Below, one piece after another: positions 28,642-37,006 of a stretch of 43,176 nucleotides of DNA. The stretch comes from Aeromonas finlandensis (GTDB lineage Bacteria; Pseudomonadota; Gammaproteobacteria; Enterobacterales; Aeromonadaceae): contig NZ_JRGK01000276.1 of NCBI RefSeq assembly GCF_000764645.1, positions 1 through 43,176 of the forward strand, in the 5' to 3' direction. Positions within the stretch are counted from its first letter, which is position 1; the number at the start of each line of letters is the position of its first letter. Below the pieces are notes generated by a model. It was not told the DNA's origin. It ran no database searches and saw nothing but the letters and a program-made list of their open reading frames with translations. A program made the translations under genes and the position numbers.

Positions 28642-29781
28642 ATGGAATTGCGAGACATGTTACAGATCCTGGCCAAGCAGGATGGCTCAGACCTCTATCT
28701 GTCGACCGGCGCCCCCCCCTGCGCCAAGTTCAACGGCGGCCTGCGCCCCCTCAACGAAACACCGCTGGAGCCGGGGGAAGTGGCGCGGATCGCCGCCGAG
28801 ATCATGGATGGCGAGCAGAAGCAGCAGTTCGAAAAAGATCTGGAGATGAACCTCGCCATCTCCCTGCCCCAGGTCGGCCGCTTTCGGGTCAACATCTTCA
28901 AGCAGCGCAACGAAGTGTCGCTGGTGGCCCGCAACATCAAGACAGAAATCCCCCGTTTTGAAGATCTCAAGCTCCCGCCGGTGTTGCTCGACACCATCAT
29001 GGAGAAACGGGGTCTGGTGCTGTTTGTCGGCGGCACCGGCTCGGGTAAATCCACCTCGCTGGCGGCGCTTATCGACCACCGCAACCGCAACAGCGGCGGC
29101 CACATCATCACCATCGAGGATCCGGTGGAGTTCGTCCATCGCCACCGCAAGAGCATCATCAATCAGCGGGAGGTGGGGGTCGATACCCGCAGCTTCCACG
29201 CCGCCCTGAAAAACACCCTGCGTCAGGCGCCGGACGTCATCCTTATCGGCGAGATCCGCGATCGCGAAACCATGGAGCATGCGCTGGCCTTCTCCGAAAC
29301 CGGCCACCTCGCCATCTCCACCCTGCACGCCAACAACGCCAACCAGGCGCTGGATCGCATCATCAACTTCTTCCCGGAAGAGCGCCGTCCGCAACTGCTC
29401 AACGATCTGGGCAACAACCTCAAGGCGTTTGTCTCCCAGCGGCTGGTAAAAACCACCGATGGCGGTCGCCGCGCGGCGGTGGAGATCATGCTCGGCACCC
29501 ACACCATCCGCGACATGATCAAACGCGGCGAATTTGGTGGTCTCAAAGAGGTGATGGAGAAATCCAAAGCCCTCGGCATGGTCACCTTCGACAGCGCCCT
29601 GTTTGATCTGGTGGTGGAAGGGGTGATCGAAGAGGAAGAAGCAGTGAAGAACGCCGACTCGGCCAACAACCTGCGCCTCAAGATCAAGCTGTGGAAAGAG
29701 AAGGGGCAGATTGCCAGCAGCAGCGATGCCACCGGCTGGAGCCTCGAACCCACCAAGGACGAGAAGGGCGATCTCTTCTAA
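28642..29781 (+). CDS. pilU: Type IV pilus retraction ATPase PilU
   Basis: A 379-residue hexameric secretion/twitching ATPase. Walker A is GGTGSGKSTSLAAL (about residue 130), the Asp box is HIITIEDPVEF, the Walker B region is APDVILIGEIRDRETMEHAL and the His box is ETGHLAISTLHANNANQALD. The sequence (KRGLVLFVGGTGSGKSTS, AVKNADSANNLRLKIKLW near the end) is closer to PilU than PilT. PilU assists PilT in pilus retraction at the inner membrane. It normally sits next to pilT, but pilT is not adjacent here. The C-terminus has an extra hydrophilic tail of about 25 residues. The ATG at 28642 has a weak ribosome site. Confidence 0.9.
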   Translation: MELRDMLQILAKQDGSDLYLSTGAPPCAKFNGGLRPLNETPLEPGEVARIAAEIMDGEQKQQFEKDLEMNLAISLPQVGRFRVNIFKQRNEVSLVARNIKTEIPRFEDLKLPPVLLDTIMEKRGLVLFVGGTGSGKSTSLAALIDHRNRNSGGHIITIEDPVEFVHRHRKSIINQREVGVDTRSFHAALKNTLRQAPDVILIGEIRDRETMEHALAFSETGHLAISTLHANNANQALDRIINFFPEERRPQLLNDLGNNLKAFVSQRLVKTTDGGRRAAVEIMLGTHTIRDMIKRGEFGGLKEVMEKSKALGMVTFDSALFDLVVEGVIEEEEAVKNADSANNLRLKIKLWKEKGQIASSSDATGWSLEPTKDEKGDLF

Positions 29782-29794
29782 CCTGCCACTATCG

Positions 29795-29820
29795 AGAACC
29801 CCGAGCCAGCTCGGGGTTCT
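29795..29820. terminator. Terminator-like hairpin after pilU
   Basis: Perfect 12-bp stem AGAACCCCGAGC / GCTCGGGGTTCT with a 2-base loop between convergent genes, but without a T run. Confidence 0.6.
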
Positions 29821-29873
29821 GCGTCTCTTGCTCTGCCGATCCAGCTTATCAACCCGCGCAGCTTACTGTGCCT

Positions 29874-30323
29874 TCAGCACCAGCGGCGAACCTGCTGACA
29901 GTAGCGGGCGTACTCCTCGCCAAAACGGGCCCGCAGCAGCCGCTCCTCCGGCAAGATCTGGAAACGGGTCAACCAGGCCACCAGCACAATCGGCCCAGCC
30001 CAGACCCACACTCCCCCCAGATAACAACCCCAGGCAGCCAGCCAGCAGAGCAGCCCCAGATACATGGGATTACGGCTGACGCGATAGACGCCGCCGGTCA
30101 CCAGATGGCGGGTATGGTGTGGACGGGTCGGGCTGACCGTGGTCTGATGGCGGCGAAAACGGAGCAAGGCGCCAAAGCCCATGATGGCCCCCACCAGGAT
30201 CAGTACGGCAAGCAGCACTATTGCCCACCCCCCAAGCTCACCCGTCCCCCTCAACCACCACATGCTACCGGCACACAGCATGAAGATCAGCGGTGGCGGT
30301 ACACGCAACTCCAGATTGACCAT
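29874..30323 (-). CDS. Isoprenylcysteine carboxyl methyltransferase/PEMT-like membrane protein
   Basis: About 149 residues with three to four membrane helices. The C-terminal half carries LVTGGVYRVSRNPMYLGLL and LPEERLLRARFGEEYARYCQ, the SAM-binding region of the ICMT/phospholipid methyltransferase family (RNPxY, EE and the Y/R pattern). Bacterial members methylate small molecules or lipids of unknown identity. The frame opens at 30404 but the ATG at 30323, after AGGGGCAGAAA, starts before the first membrane segment and is preferred. It is monocistronic and convergent with pilU. Confidence 0.85.
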   Translation of the reverse strand: MVNLELRVPPPLIFMLCAGSMWWLRGTGELGGWAIVLLAVLILVGAIMGFGALLRFRRHQTTVSPTRPHHTRHLVTGGVYRVSRNPMYLGLLCWLAAWGCYLGGVWVWAGPIVLVAWLTRFQILPEERLLRARFGEEYARYCQQVRRWC

Positions 30324-30492
30324 TTTCTGCCCCTGACAAGTGTCGGCCGACGCCCTGTTGCGGCAGAGCCGCACCGGGAAAGCGCCAAAAAGTTGAAAAA
30401 CCAAAATAATAACAATAGTTTATAATTAATCCACAGCCGATGTGGCCGATATACTACAAACTATCCCATGCCAATAACCGAAAGGAATCTCC

Positions 30493-31719
30493 ATGCACAA
30501 GAAAACTCTGCTGGCTACCCTGATCTTCGGCCTGCTCGCAGGCCAAGCCGTTGCAGCCCCCTACCTGCCCCTTGCGACGGACCATCGCAACGGTCAGGAG
30601 CAGACCGCCAGCAATGCCTGGCTGGAAGTTGATCTCGGTGCCTTTGAACACAATATCCAGACCCTCAAGGATCGCCTCGGTGACAAGGGTCCGCAGATCT
30701 GCGCCATCATGAAGGCCGACGCCTACGGTCATGGCATCGATCTGCTGGTCCCCTCCGTGGTCAAGGCCAACATTCCCTGCATCGGCATCGCCAGCAACGA
30801 AGAGGCGCGGGTTGCCCGCGAGAAAGGCTTTACCGGCCGTCTGATGCGGGTACGGGCCGCCACGCCGGATGAGGTGGAGCAGGCCCTGCCCTACAAGATG
30901 GAAGAGCTGATCGGCAGTCTGGTGAGTGCCCGGGGCATCGCCGATATTGCCCAGCGCCACCATACCAACATCCCGGTGCATATCGCCCTCAACTCCGCCG
31001 GCATGAGCCGTAACGGCATCGACCTGCGGCTGGCCGATTCCAAGCAGGATGCGCTGGCCATGCTCAAGCTCAAGGGGATCACACCGGTCGGCATCATGAC
31101 CCACTTCCCGGTTGAGGAGAAAGAGGACGTCAAGATGGGGCTGGCCCAGTTCAAGCTGGACTCCCAGTGGCTGCTGGAAGCGGGCAAGCTGGATCGCAGC
31201 AAGATCACCATCCACGCCGCCAACTCCTTCGCCACCCTGGAAGTGCCGGACGCCTACTTCGACATGGTGCGCCCGGGCGGCCTGCTCTACGGCGACTCCA
31301 TCCCCTCCTACACCGAATACAAGCGGGTAATGGCGTTCAAGACCCAGGTCGCCTCGGTCAACCACTATCCGGCGGGCAACACCGTCGGTTATGACCGCAC
31401 CTTTACCCTCAAGCGTGACTCCTGGCTCGCCAACCTGCCGCTCGGTTACTCCGATGGCTACCGCCGGGCGCTGAGCAACAAGGCTTATGTGCTGATCCAG
31501 GGTCAGAAGGTGCCGGTGGTCGGCAAGACCTCCATGAACACCATCATGGTGGACGTGACCGACCTTAAAGGGGTGAAACCCGGTGACGAGGTGGTGCTGT
31601 TTGGCCGTCAGGGTGAGGCCGAGGTGAAGCAGGCCGATCTGGAGGAGTACAACGGCGCCCTGCTGGCGGATATGTACACCATCTGGGGCTACACCAATCC
31701 CAAGAAGATCAAGCGCTAA
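30493..31719 (+). CDS. bsr: Periplasmic broad-spectrum amino acid racemase (alanine racemase fold)
   Basis: A 408-residue PLP enzyme with a clear signal peptide (MHKKTLLATLIFGLLAGQAV, cut after AVA). This distinguishes it from cytoplasmic Alr/DadX. The PLP lysine is in AIMKADAYGHG (near residue 75), the catalytic tyrosine in GNTVGYDRTFTL, and the PLP-phosphate region includes AANSFATLEVPDAYFDMVRP. It resembles Vibrio BsrV, which produces non-canonical D-amino acids (e.g. D-Met, D-Leu, D-Arg) that modify peptidoglycan. The promoter-like TATAAT at 30421 lies 72 bp upstream; the ATG at 30493 follows GAAAGGAATCTCC. It is followed by a strong terminator. Confidence 0.92.
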   Translation: MHKKTLLATLIFGLLAGQAVAAPYLPLATDHRNGQEQTASNAWLEVDLGAFEHNIQTLKDRLGDKGPQICAIMKADAYGHGIDLLVPSVVKANIPCIGIASNEEARVAREKGFTGRLMRVRAATPDEVEQALPYKMEELIGSLVSARGIADIAQRHHTNIPVHIALNSAGMSRNGIDLRLADSKQDALAMLKLKGITPVGIMTHFPVEEKEDVKMGLAQFKLDSQWLLEAGKLDRSKITIHAANSFATLEVPDAYFDMVRPGGLLYGDSIPSYTEYKRVMAFKTQVASVNHYPAGNTVGYDRTFTLKRDSWLANLPLGYSDGYRRALSNKAYVLIQGQKVPVVGKTSMNTIMVDVTDLKGVKPGDEVVLFGRQGEAEVKQADLEEYNGALLADMYTIWGYTNPKKIKR

Positions 31720-31738
31720 GCAAATCTCTGCTATGAAA

Positions 31739-31760
31739 AAGGGCTCCCGCGGGAGCCCTT
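31739..31760. terminator. Bidirectional terminator between bsr and alx
   Basis: Stem AAGGGCTCCC / GGGAGCCCTT with a GC loop; T-rich tail on the plus strand and a T run (from AAAAA at 31736) on the minus strand. Confidence 0.88.
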
Positions 31761-31787
31761 GTTGTTTGGTATTAAATGATGTTGCGT

Positions 31788-32732
31788 TTAAGCGGCTTTT
31801 TTACGGGTCACAAACAGACTCAGCCCCATAGAGGCCAGCAGGATCAGCGCGACGACGCCCAATGCGATGCCGGTCGGGATCTTGAAGATATCCAGCAGCA
31901 GCATCTTGACCCCGATAAACATCAGGATCAGCGCCAGACCATACTTCAGCAGGGCGAAGCGATCAGCCACCCCAGCCAGCAGGAAGTACATGGCGCGCAG
32001 ACCCATGATGGCGAAGATGTTGGAGGTCAGCACGATGAAGGGATCCGTGGTCACCGCAAAGATGGCCGGGATACTGTCCACCGCGAAGATGAGATCGCTC
32101 ACCTCCACCAGCACCAGAATGAGCAGCAGCGGGGTGGCATAGCGCACACCGTCACGCCAGACGAAGAAGTTCTCCCCTTCCAGGGTCTCGGTCACCTTGA
32201 AGCGACGGCGCATCCAGCCCAGCAGCGGGTTGTTGGCGAGGTCTGGCTCCTTGTCGGCCGCCCACAGCATCTTGGCACCGGTCAGCAGCAAGAAGGCGCC
32301 AAACAGGTAGAGGATCCAGTGGAACTGCTCGATGAGCCAGCTACCCGCGAACACCATACCGGCACGCATCACGATGGCACCCAGTACCCCGTAGAGCAGC
32401 ACCCGACGCTGCAGCTCGGCCGGAATGGCAAAGTAGCCAAACAGCATCAGCCAGACGAAGACGTTGTCCACCGCCAGCGCTTTCTCGATGAGGTAGCCGG
32501 TGAGGAACTCCAACCCCTTCTGGTTGGCAATTTCACGGCCAGCGCTGTGATCCAGCCAGAGCCAGATAGCCAGGTTGAAGAGCAGGGCCACACTGATCCA
32601 GATGAGGGACCAGACACCCGCCTCTTTGAGAGATACCTTGTGTGACTTGCCGCCACCGACAAAGCGTATGTCTATCCATAACAGGACCAGCACTATGCTG
32701 AAGAAACCGGTCCACATCCACCATTCACCCAT
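31788..32732 (-). CDS. alx: TerC-family membrane protein Alx (Mn2+-linked)
   Basis: A 314-residue membrane protein with about nine helices. Conserved acidic sites of TerC proteins are in LIEKALAVDNVFVWLMLFGY (about residue 75) and VEVSDLIFAVDSIPAIFAVT (about residue 215). In E. coli Alx is implicated in manganese export/homeostasis and alkaline response, and its mRNA carries the yybP-ykoY riboswitch, which is also present here. The frame opens at 32756, but GGGAGAAG six bases before the ATG at 32732 sets the start (MGEWWMWTGFFSIV). A predicted attenuator hairpin lies directly upstream of the ribosome binding site. Confidence 0.94.
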   Translation of the reverse strand: MGEWWMWTGFFSIVLVLLWIDIRFVGGGKSHKVSLKEAGVWSLIWISVALLFNLAIWLWLDHSAGREIANQKGLEFLTGYLIEKALAVDNVFVWLMLFGYFAIPAELQRRVLLYGVLGAIVMRAGMVFAGSWLIEQFHWILYLFGAFLLLTGAKMLWAADKEPDLANNPLLGWMRRRFKVTETLEGENFFVWRDGVRYATPLLLILVLVEVSDLIFAVDSIPAIFAVTTDPFIVLTSNIFAIMGLRAMYFLLAGVADRFALLKYGLALILMFIGVKMLLLDIFKIPTGIALGVVALILLASMGLSLFVTRKKAA

Positions 32733-32755
32733 ATTCACTTCTCCCAAAAACGACA

Positions 32756-32782
32756 AAACCCACGTCCGAGAGGCGTGGGTTT
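32756..32782 (-). terminator. Attenuator hairpin in the alx leader
   Basis: Stem AAACCCACG / CGTGGGTTT with a 9-base loop, on the minus strand followed by TGTCGTTTTT just before the alx ribosome binding site. It is the expression platform of the riboswitch; ligand binding would be expected to prevent its formation. Confidence 0.75.
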
Positions 32783-32795
32783 GCGTTTAGAGCAG

Positions 32796-32920
32796 ATACA
32801 CCTTGCCTCTCGGCAAGGTCTCACTTACAGCTGATTTGCATCAGCTGCCCGGCTGCCGGGTACACCTCAATGGATGCACCGTAATGACGACAAACCGGCG
32901 AGAAGTTACTCCCCTTGTTG
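32796..32920 (-). ncRNA. yybP-ykoY manganese riboswitch
   Basis: On the minus strand the leader shows the two conserved aptamer elements. Near the 5' end is AACAAGGGGAGTAAC (32905-32919), and near the 3' end is GTGAGACCTTGCCG followed by AGGCAAGGT, with an intervening variable stem. These are the yybP-ykoY hallmarks, and the placement upstream of a TerC/alx gene is the canonical arrangement. Boundaries are approximate. It should activate alx on Mn2+ binding, with the terminator at 32756-32782 as output. Confidence 0.88.
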
Positions 32921-32984
32921 CGCGGATATTAACAGCGGAAAAAGATAACGCCAAGAGACATCTTCATCTGTGGCCAAAATTAAT

Positions 32985-33007
32985 CGGGGTGCCACCTGGA
33001 CACCCCG
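32985..33007 (-). terminator. Terminator downstream of oppF
   Basis: Stem CGGGGTG / CACCCCG; on the minus strand followed by ATTAATTTT, 24 bp past the oppF stop. Confidence 0.75.
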
Positions 33008-33030
33008 TAAATCCATTCAACACATCGCCA

Positions 33031-34026
33031 TCAGAGCGGGTCGACCTTGAGGCAGGAGACCGCGTGATCGAAGTTGCCTTCCAACTGGGGCCGGGTCTTG
33101 GCACACTCGGGGCCTGCCACCGGGCAGCGGGTGCGGAACACGCAACCGGACGGCGGATTCATCGGTGAGGGCAAGTCCCCCTCCAGGATCTGGATCACCT
33201 TGTTGCGCTCCAGCTCCGGGTCCGGGATCGGCACCGCTGACATCAGCGCCTTGGTGTAGGGGTGCAACGGGTTGGCGAAGATCTCCTTGCGGGTCCCCAG
33301 CTCCACGGCGTTGCCCAGATACATCACCAGCACCCGATCGGAGATATGCTTGACCACCGACAGATCGTGGGCGATGAAGATGAGCGACAGCCCCATCTCC
33401 TTTTGCAGGGCTTTGAGCAGGTTAACCACCTGCGCCTGAATGGAGACATCCAGCGCCGACACCGGCTCGTCGCAGATGATCATCTTGGGCTCGAGGATCA
33501 GCGCCCGGGCAATCCCGATCCGCTGGCACTGGCCACCGGAAAACTCGTGAGGATAGCGGTTGACCAGGTTGGGCAAGAGCCCCACCTTGCTCATCATGGC
33601 GCGCACCTTCTCCTTCACCTCTTCCCGTGGCAGGTTGGGATAGAAGGTGATGAGCGGCTCGGCGATGATGTCGCCGATGGTCATGCGCGGGTTCAAAGAG
33701 GCCAGCGGGTCCTGGAAGATCATCTGGATCTCTTTGCGCTTCTCCCGCAGGGCATTCTGGTCAAGCTTGGTAAGGTCGTCGCCGAGCCACACCACCTTGC
33801 CATCGGTGGCCGGTACCAGACCGATGATGGCACGGGCAAAGGTCGATTTGCCGCAGCCGGACTCCCCCACCACGCCGAGGGTCTCCCCTTCGTAGAGACG
33901 CATGGTCACACCGTCGACCGCCTTGAGGTCAGACGGCTTGGCCCAGGGCCACGCCTTGCCACTCTTGATACTGAAGTGGACCTTGAGGTCAGACACTTCC
34001 AACAGCAATTTTTTGTCGGCACCCAT
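33031..34026 (-). CDS. oppF: Oligopeptide ABC importer ATPase OppF
   Basis: A 331-residue ATPase of the Opp/Dpp family. Walker A GESGCGKST (about residue 57), signature FSGGQCQRIGIARA, Walker B MIICDEPVSALD and switch His in IAHDLSVV are present. The C-terminal oligopeptide extension has Cys residues in CVFRTRCPVAGPECAK, which in related ATPases bind an iron-sulfur cluster. With OppD it energises peptide import. It is directly adjacent to oppD (no gap) as last gene of oppABCDF. Length is close to the E. coli homologue (334). Confidence 0.95.
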   Translation of the reverse strand: MGADKKLLLEVSDLKVHFSIKSGKAWPWAKPSDLKAVDGVTMRLYEGETLGVVGESGCGKSTFARAIIGLVPATDGKVVWLGDDLTKLDQNALREKRKEIQMIFQDPLASLNPRMTIGDIIAEPLITFYPNLPREEVKEKVRAMMSKVGLLPNLVNRYPHEFSGGQCQRIGIARALILEPKMIICDEPVSALDVSIQAQVVNLLKALQKEMGLSLIFIAHDLSVVKHISDRVLVMYLGNAVELGTRKEIFANPLHPYTKALMSAVPIPDPELERNKVIQILEGDLPSPMNPPSGCVFRTRCPVAGPECAKTRPQLEGNFDHAVSCLKVDPL

Positions 34027-35007
34027 TTAGTTGGCCCCCTTGTTGATGGCATCCGAAACCCAGTGGCAAGCCCGCTCGCGGCCGTCGTTGAACGGCGTGA
34101 GGATCGGTGATTGCTGGCCGCAAATCTCGCTGACCCGGTGGCAACGCTCCTGGAAGGGGCAGCCGGTCGGCAGACGCAGCAGGTTGGGCGGATTACCCGG
34201 GATGGTGGGCAGCACTTCCCCTTCGGTATCGAGACGGGGAATGGCGCGCAGCAAGCCTTCGGTATAGGGGTGACTCGGGCGATAGAAGATATCGTCTACC
34301 TTGCCGTACTCCATGGTACGACCGGCATACATCACCAGCACCTTGTTGCAGATACCGGCGACCACGCCAAGGTCGTGGGTGATCATGATGATGGCGGTGT
34401 TGAACTCGCGTTTGAGCTCGTTCATCAGGGTCATGATCTGGGCCTGCACGGTCACGTCGAGCGCGGTGGTCGGCTCATCGGCGATCAGCAGTTGCGGCCG
34501 ACAGAGCAGCGCCATGGCGATCATTACCCGCTGACGCATGCCGCCGGAGAACTCGTGGGGATACATCCCCATCCGCTTGCGCGCTTCGGGGATCTTCACC
34601 GCATCGAGCATCCGCACCGACTCTTCGAACGCTTCCGCCTTGCTCACCCCTTTGTGCAGCATCAGCACTTCCATCAGCTGATCCTTCACCTTCATGTAGG
34701 GGTTCAGCGAGGTCATGGGATCCTGGAAGATCATGGCGATCTTCTCGGAGCGGATCTTGTTGAGCTTGGACTCCGGCAGGTTGAGGATCTCCTCCCCCTG
34801 AAACTTGGCAGAGCCCGTAATAATGCCGTTTTTGGCCAGCAGGCCCATGATGGCAAAGGCAGTCTGGGACTTGCCGGAGCCGGATTCACCCACGATCCCC
34901 AGGGTCTCGCCCGCAGCGAGGGAGAAGTTGAGGTCGTTGACCGCCACCACATTGCCGTCCGGGGTCTTGAACTCGACCCGCAGATCTTTCACATCCAGTA
35001 ACTTCAT
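34027..35007 (-). CDS. oppD: Oligopeptide ABC importer ATPase OppD
   Basis: A 326-residue ATPase: Walker [10 protein letters not shown] (about residue 39), signature [14 protein letters not shown], Walker [13 protein letters not shown] and switch His in ITHDLGVV. The C-terminal domain includes [14 protein letters not shown], cysteines typical of the Opp/Dpp ATPase extension. The ATG at 35007 has AAGGAGTTTTTAT upstream. It lies 54 bp after oppC. E. coli OppD has 337 residues. Confidence 0.95.
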   Translation of the reverse strand: MKLLDVKDLRVEFKTPDGNVVAVNDLNFSLAAGETLGIVGESGSGKSQTAFAIMGLLAKNGIITGSAKFQGEEILNLPESKLNKIRSEKIAMIFQDPMTSLNPYMKVKDQLMEVLMLHKGVSKAEAFEESVRMLDAVKIPEARKRMGMYPHEFSGGMRQRVMIAMALLCRPQLLIADEPTTALDVTVQAQIMTLMNELKREFNTAIIMITHDLGVVAGICNKVLVMYAGRTMEYGKVDDIFYRPSHPYTEGLLRAIPRLDTEGEVLPTIPGNPPNLLRLPTGCPFQERCHRVSEICGQQSPILTPFNDGRERACHWVSDAINKGAN

Positions 35008-35061
35008 ATAAAAACTCCTTATCGATCTTGTGTGATGCTTTTCTGTCGATCCGATGCTCGA

Positions 35062-35973
35062 TTAACGATCTTTCGGATCGAGGGCGTCACGCAGACCATC
35101 CCCGAGGAAGTTGAAGCAAAACAGGGTCACCACCATAAAGCAGGCGGGGAACAGCAGTTGCCAGATGGCCACTTCCATCGACTTGGAGCCTTCATCCAGC
35201 AGGGCACCCCAGCTGGTCATCGGTTCCTGAACCCCAAGGCCCAGGAAACTCAAGAAGGATTCAAACATGATCATGCCCGGCACCAGCAAGGTGGCGTAGA
35301 CGGCCACGATACCGAGTACGTTCGGTACGATGTGACGAGTAATGATCTTCCACTTGGAGACGCCACAGACGTGGGCCGCCTCGATAAACTCCTTGCTCTT
35401 GAGGCTCAGGGTCTGGCCGCGCACGATACGCGCCATGTCGAGCCAGCTCACCGCCCCGATGGCGATAAAGATGAGCGCCAGATTACGGCCAAAGAAGGTG
35501 ACCAGCATGATGACGAAAAACATGAAGGGGAAGGCGTTGAGGATCTCCAGTACCCGCATCATCAGGCTGTCGACCCGCCCGCCGATAAAGCCGGAGGCTG
35601 CGCCATAGAGGGTACCGATGATGACCGCCACCATAGCACCCATGATGCCGACCATCAGCGAGATACGGCCGCCCAACAGGGTGCGCACGAACAGATCGCG
35701 CCCCAGACTGTCAGTACCGAAGTAGTGACCCGCTTCCATATCCGGCGGCGACTGCATGGCACCCCAGTCCGGATCGTCAAAGGTGTATTGGGACAGATGG
35801 GGGCCGACAATGACCGCCAGACCGATGATGGTCAGAATGATCAGGCTGGTCAGTGCAGCCTTGTTGCGCAGGAAACGGCGACGGGCATCCTTCCACAGGG
35901 AGCGACCCTCCACCACTTCCACTTTTTGCGCGAACGCCTCGACGGCATCGCGTTTTTCAGTTGAAACAACCAT
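35062..35973 (-). CDS. oppC: Oligopeptide ABC importer permease OppC
   Basis: A 303-residue inner-membrane permease with an N-terminal cytoplasmic tail (RSLWKDARRRFLRNKAALTS), then about six helices. The coupling EAA loop is EFIEAAHVCGVSKWKIITRH (about residue 200). GTDSLGRDLFVRTLLGGRIS is a DppC/OppC family signature. It is followed by oppD and preceded by oppB with a 14-bp gap, so the genes are translated from one mRNA. Length is as in E. coli (302). Confidence 0.95.
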   Translation of the reverse strand: MVVSTEKRDAVEAFAQKVEVVEGRSLWKDARRRFLRNKAALTSLIILTIIGLAVIVGPHLSQYTFDDPDWGAMQSPPDMEAGHYFGTDSLGRDLFVRTLLGGRISLMVGIMGAMVAVIIGTLYGAASGFIGGRVDSLMMRVLEILNAFPFMFFVIMLVTFFGRNLALIFIAIGAVSWLDMARIVRGQTLSLKSKEFIEAAHVCGVSKWKIITRHIVPNVLGIVAVYATLLVPGMIMFESFLSFLGLGVQEPMTSWGALLDEGSKSMEVAIWQLLFPACFMVVTLFCFNFLGDGLRDALDPKDR

Positions 35974-35987
35974 GATGAACTCCCGAA

Positions 35988-36914
35988 TTAGTAACGGATC
36001 TTGGGATCGATAAAGGCGTAGAGAATATCGACCACAGCGTTAAAGGTGATGGTCAGGGCGCCGACCAGAATGGTCAGACCGAGCACCATGGAGTAATCAC
36101 GGTTAAGGGCACCGTTGACGAACAGCTGGCCGATCCCCGGCAGACCGAAGATGGTCTCGATCACCACGGAACCCGTGATGATGCCGACAAAGGCCGGGCC
36201 CAGATAGGAGACCACCGGCAGCATAGCCGGACGCAGCGCGTGTTTCAGGATGATGTGGCGCAGCGGCAAGCCCTTGGCACGGGCGGTACGGATGAAGTTG
36301 GAGTTCATGGTCTCGATCATGCTGCCCCGCATGATCCGCGAGATGGCAGAGATGTAGTACATCATCATGCCGAACACCGGCAGCACCATAAACTGGATGC
36401 CGCCCCCCTGCCAGCCACCGGCCGGGAACCAACCCAGATGGATACTGAAAAAGAGTACCAGCAAGGGCGCCAGCACAAAGCCCGGTATCACTACCCCGGC
36501 CATGGCCGACGACATCAGCAGATAGTCGATGATGGTGTTCTGTTTCAAGGCCGCTATGGTGCCGAAAGTGACCCCCAGCAGCACGGCGAAGAAGAAGGCC
36601 GAGGTCCCGATCTTGGCGGAAACAGGCAATGCCTGACTCACCAGATCATTGACGGTGAAATCCTTGTATTTGAAAGAGGGCCCCAAATCCCCCTGTACCA
36701 GGTTGCCCAGGTAGGTGAGATATTGCATGCCAATGGGTTTGTCGAGCCCGTATTTGGCCTCGATGTTGGCGATAACCTCGGGGGGCAGTGTGCGCTCGCT
36801 GCTAAAGGGGTTACCCGGGGCGAAACGCATCATGAAGAAAGAGACGGTGATCAAGACCAGCAGAGTCGGGATCGCTTCCAATAGCCGTTTAAAAATGAAT
36901 TTCAACATAGACAT
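35988..36914 (-). CDS. oppB: Oligopeptide ABC importer permease OppB
   Basis: A 308-residue permease with about six helices. N-terminal FIFKRLLEAIPTLLVLITVS is the family start, and the coupling loop is FIRTARAKGLPLRHIILKHA. It forms a heterodimer with OppC in the inner membrane. The ATG at 36914 follows AGGTAATGTCT, a modest ribosome site. It is preceded by the oppA-oppB attenuator at 36958-36977, which would explain higher OppA than OppB levels. Confidence 0.95.
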   Translation of the reverse strand: MSMLKFIFKRLLEAIPTLLVLITVSFFMMRFAPGNPFSSERTLPPEVIANIEAKYGLDKPIGMQYLTYLGNLVQGDLGPSFKYKDFTVNDLVSQALPVSAKIGTSAFFFAVLLGVTFGTIAALKQNTIIDYLLMSSAMAGVVIPGFVLAPLLVLFFSIHLGWFPAGGWQGGGIQFMVLPVFGMMMYYISAISRIMRGSMIETMNSNFIRTARAKGLPLRHIILKHALRPAMLPVVSYLGPAFVGIITGSVVIETIFGLPGIGQLFVNGALNRDYSMVLGLTILVGALTITFNAVVDILYAFIDPKIRY

Positions 36915-36957
36915 TACCTGTCCTGAACTGCTTCCAAATGGTCGCGGTTGTAATAAA

Positions 36958-36977
36958 GGCCCGCCGTCTGGCGGGCC
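36958..36977 (-). terminator. Partial terminator/attenuator between oppA and oppB
   Basis: Stem GGCCCGCC / GGCGGGCC with a 4-base loop, on the minus strand followed by TTTATTA. It lies between a binding-protein gene and its permease genes, where such hairpins commonly lower downstream expression. Confidence 0.75.
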
Positions 36978-37006
36978 CTGCTTGTTATGCGACTTGTTGC
37001 TTTAAA

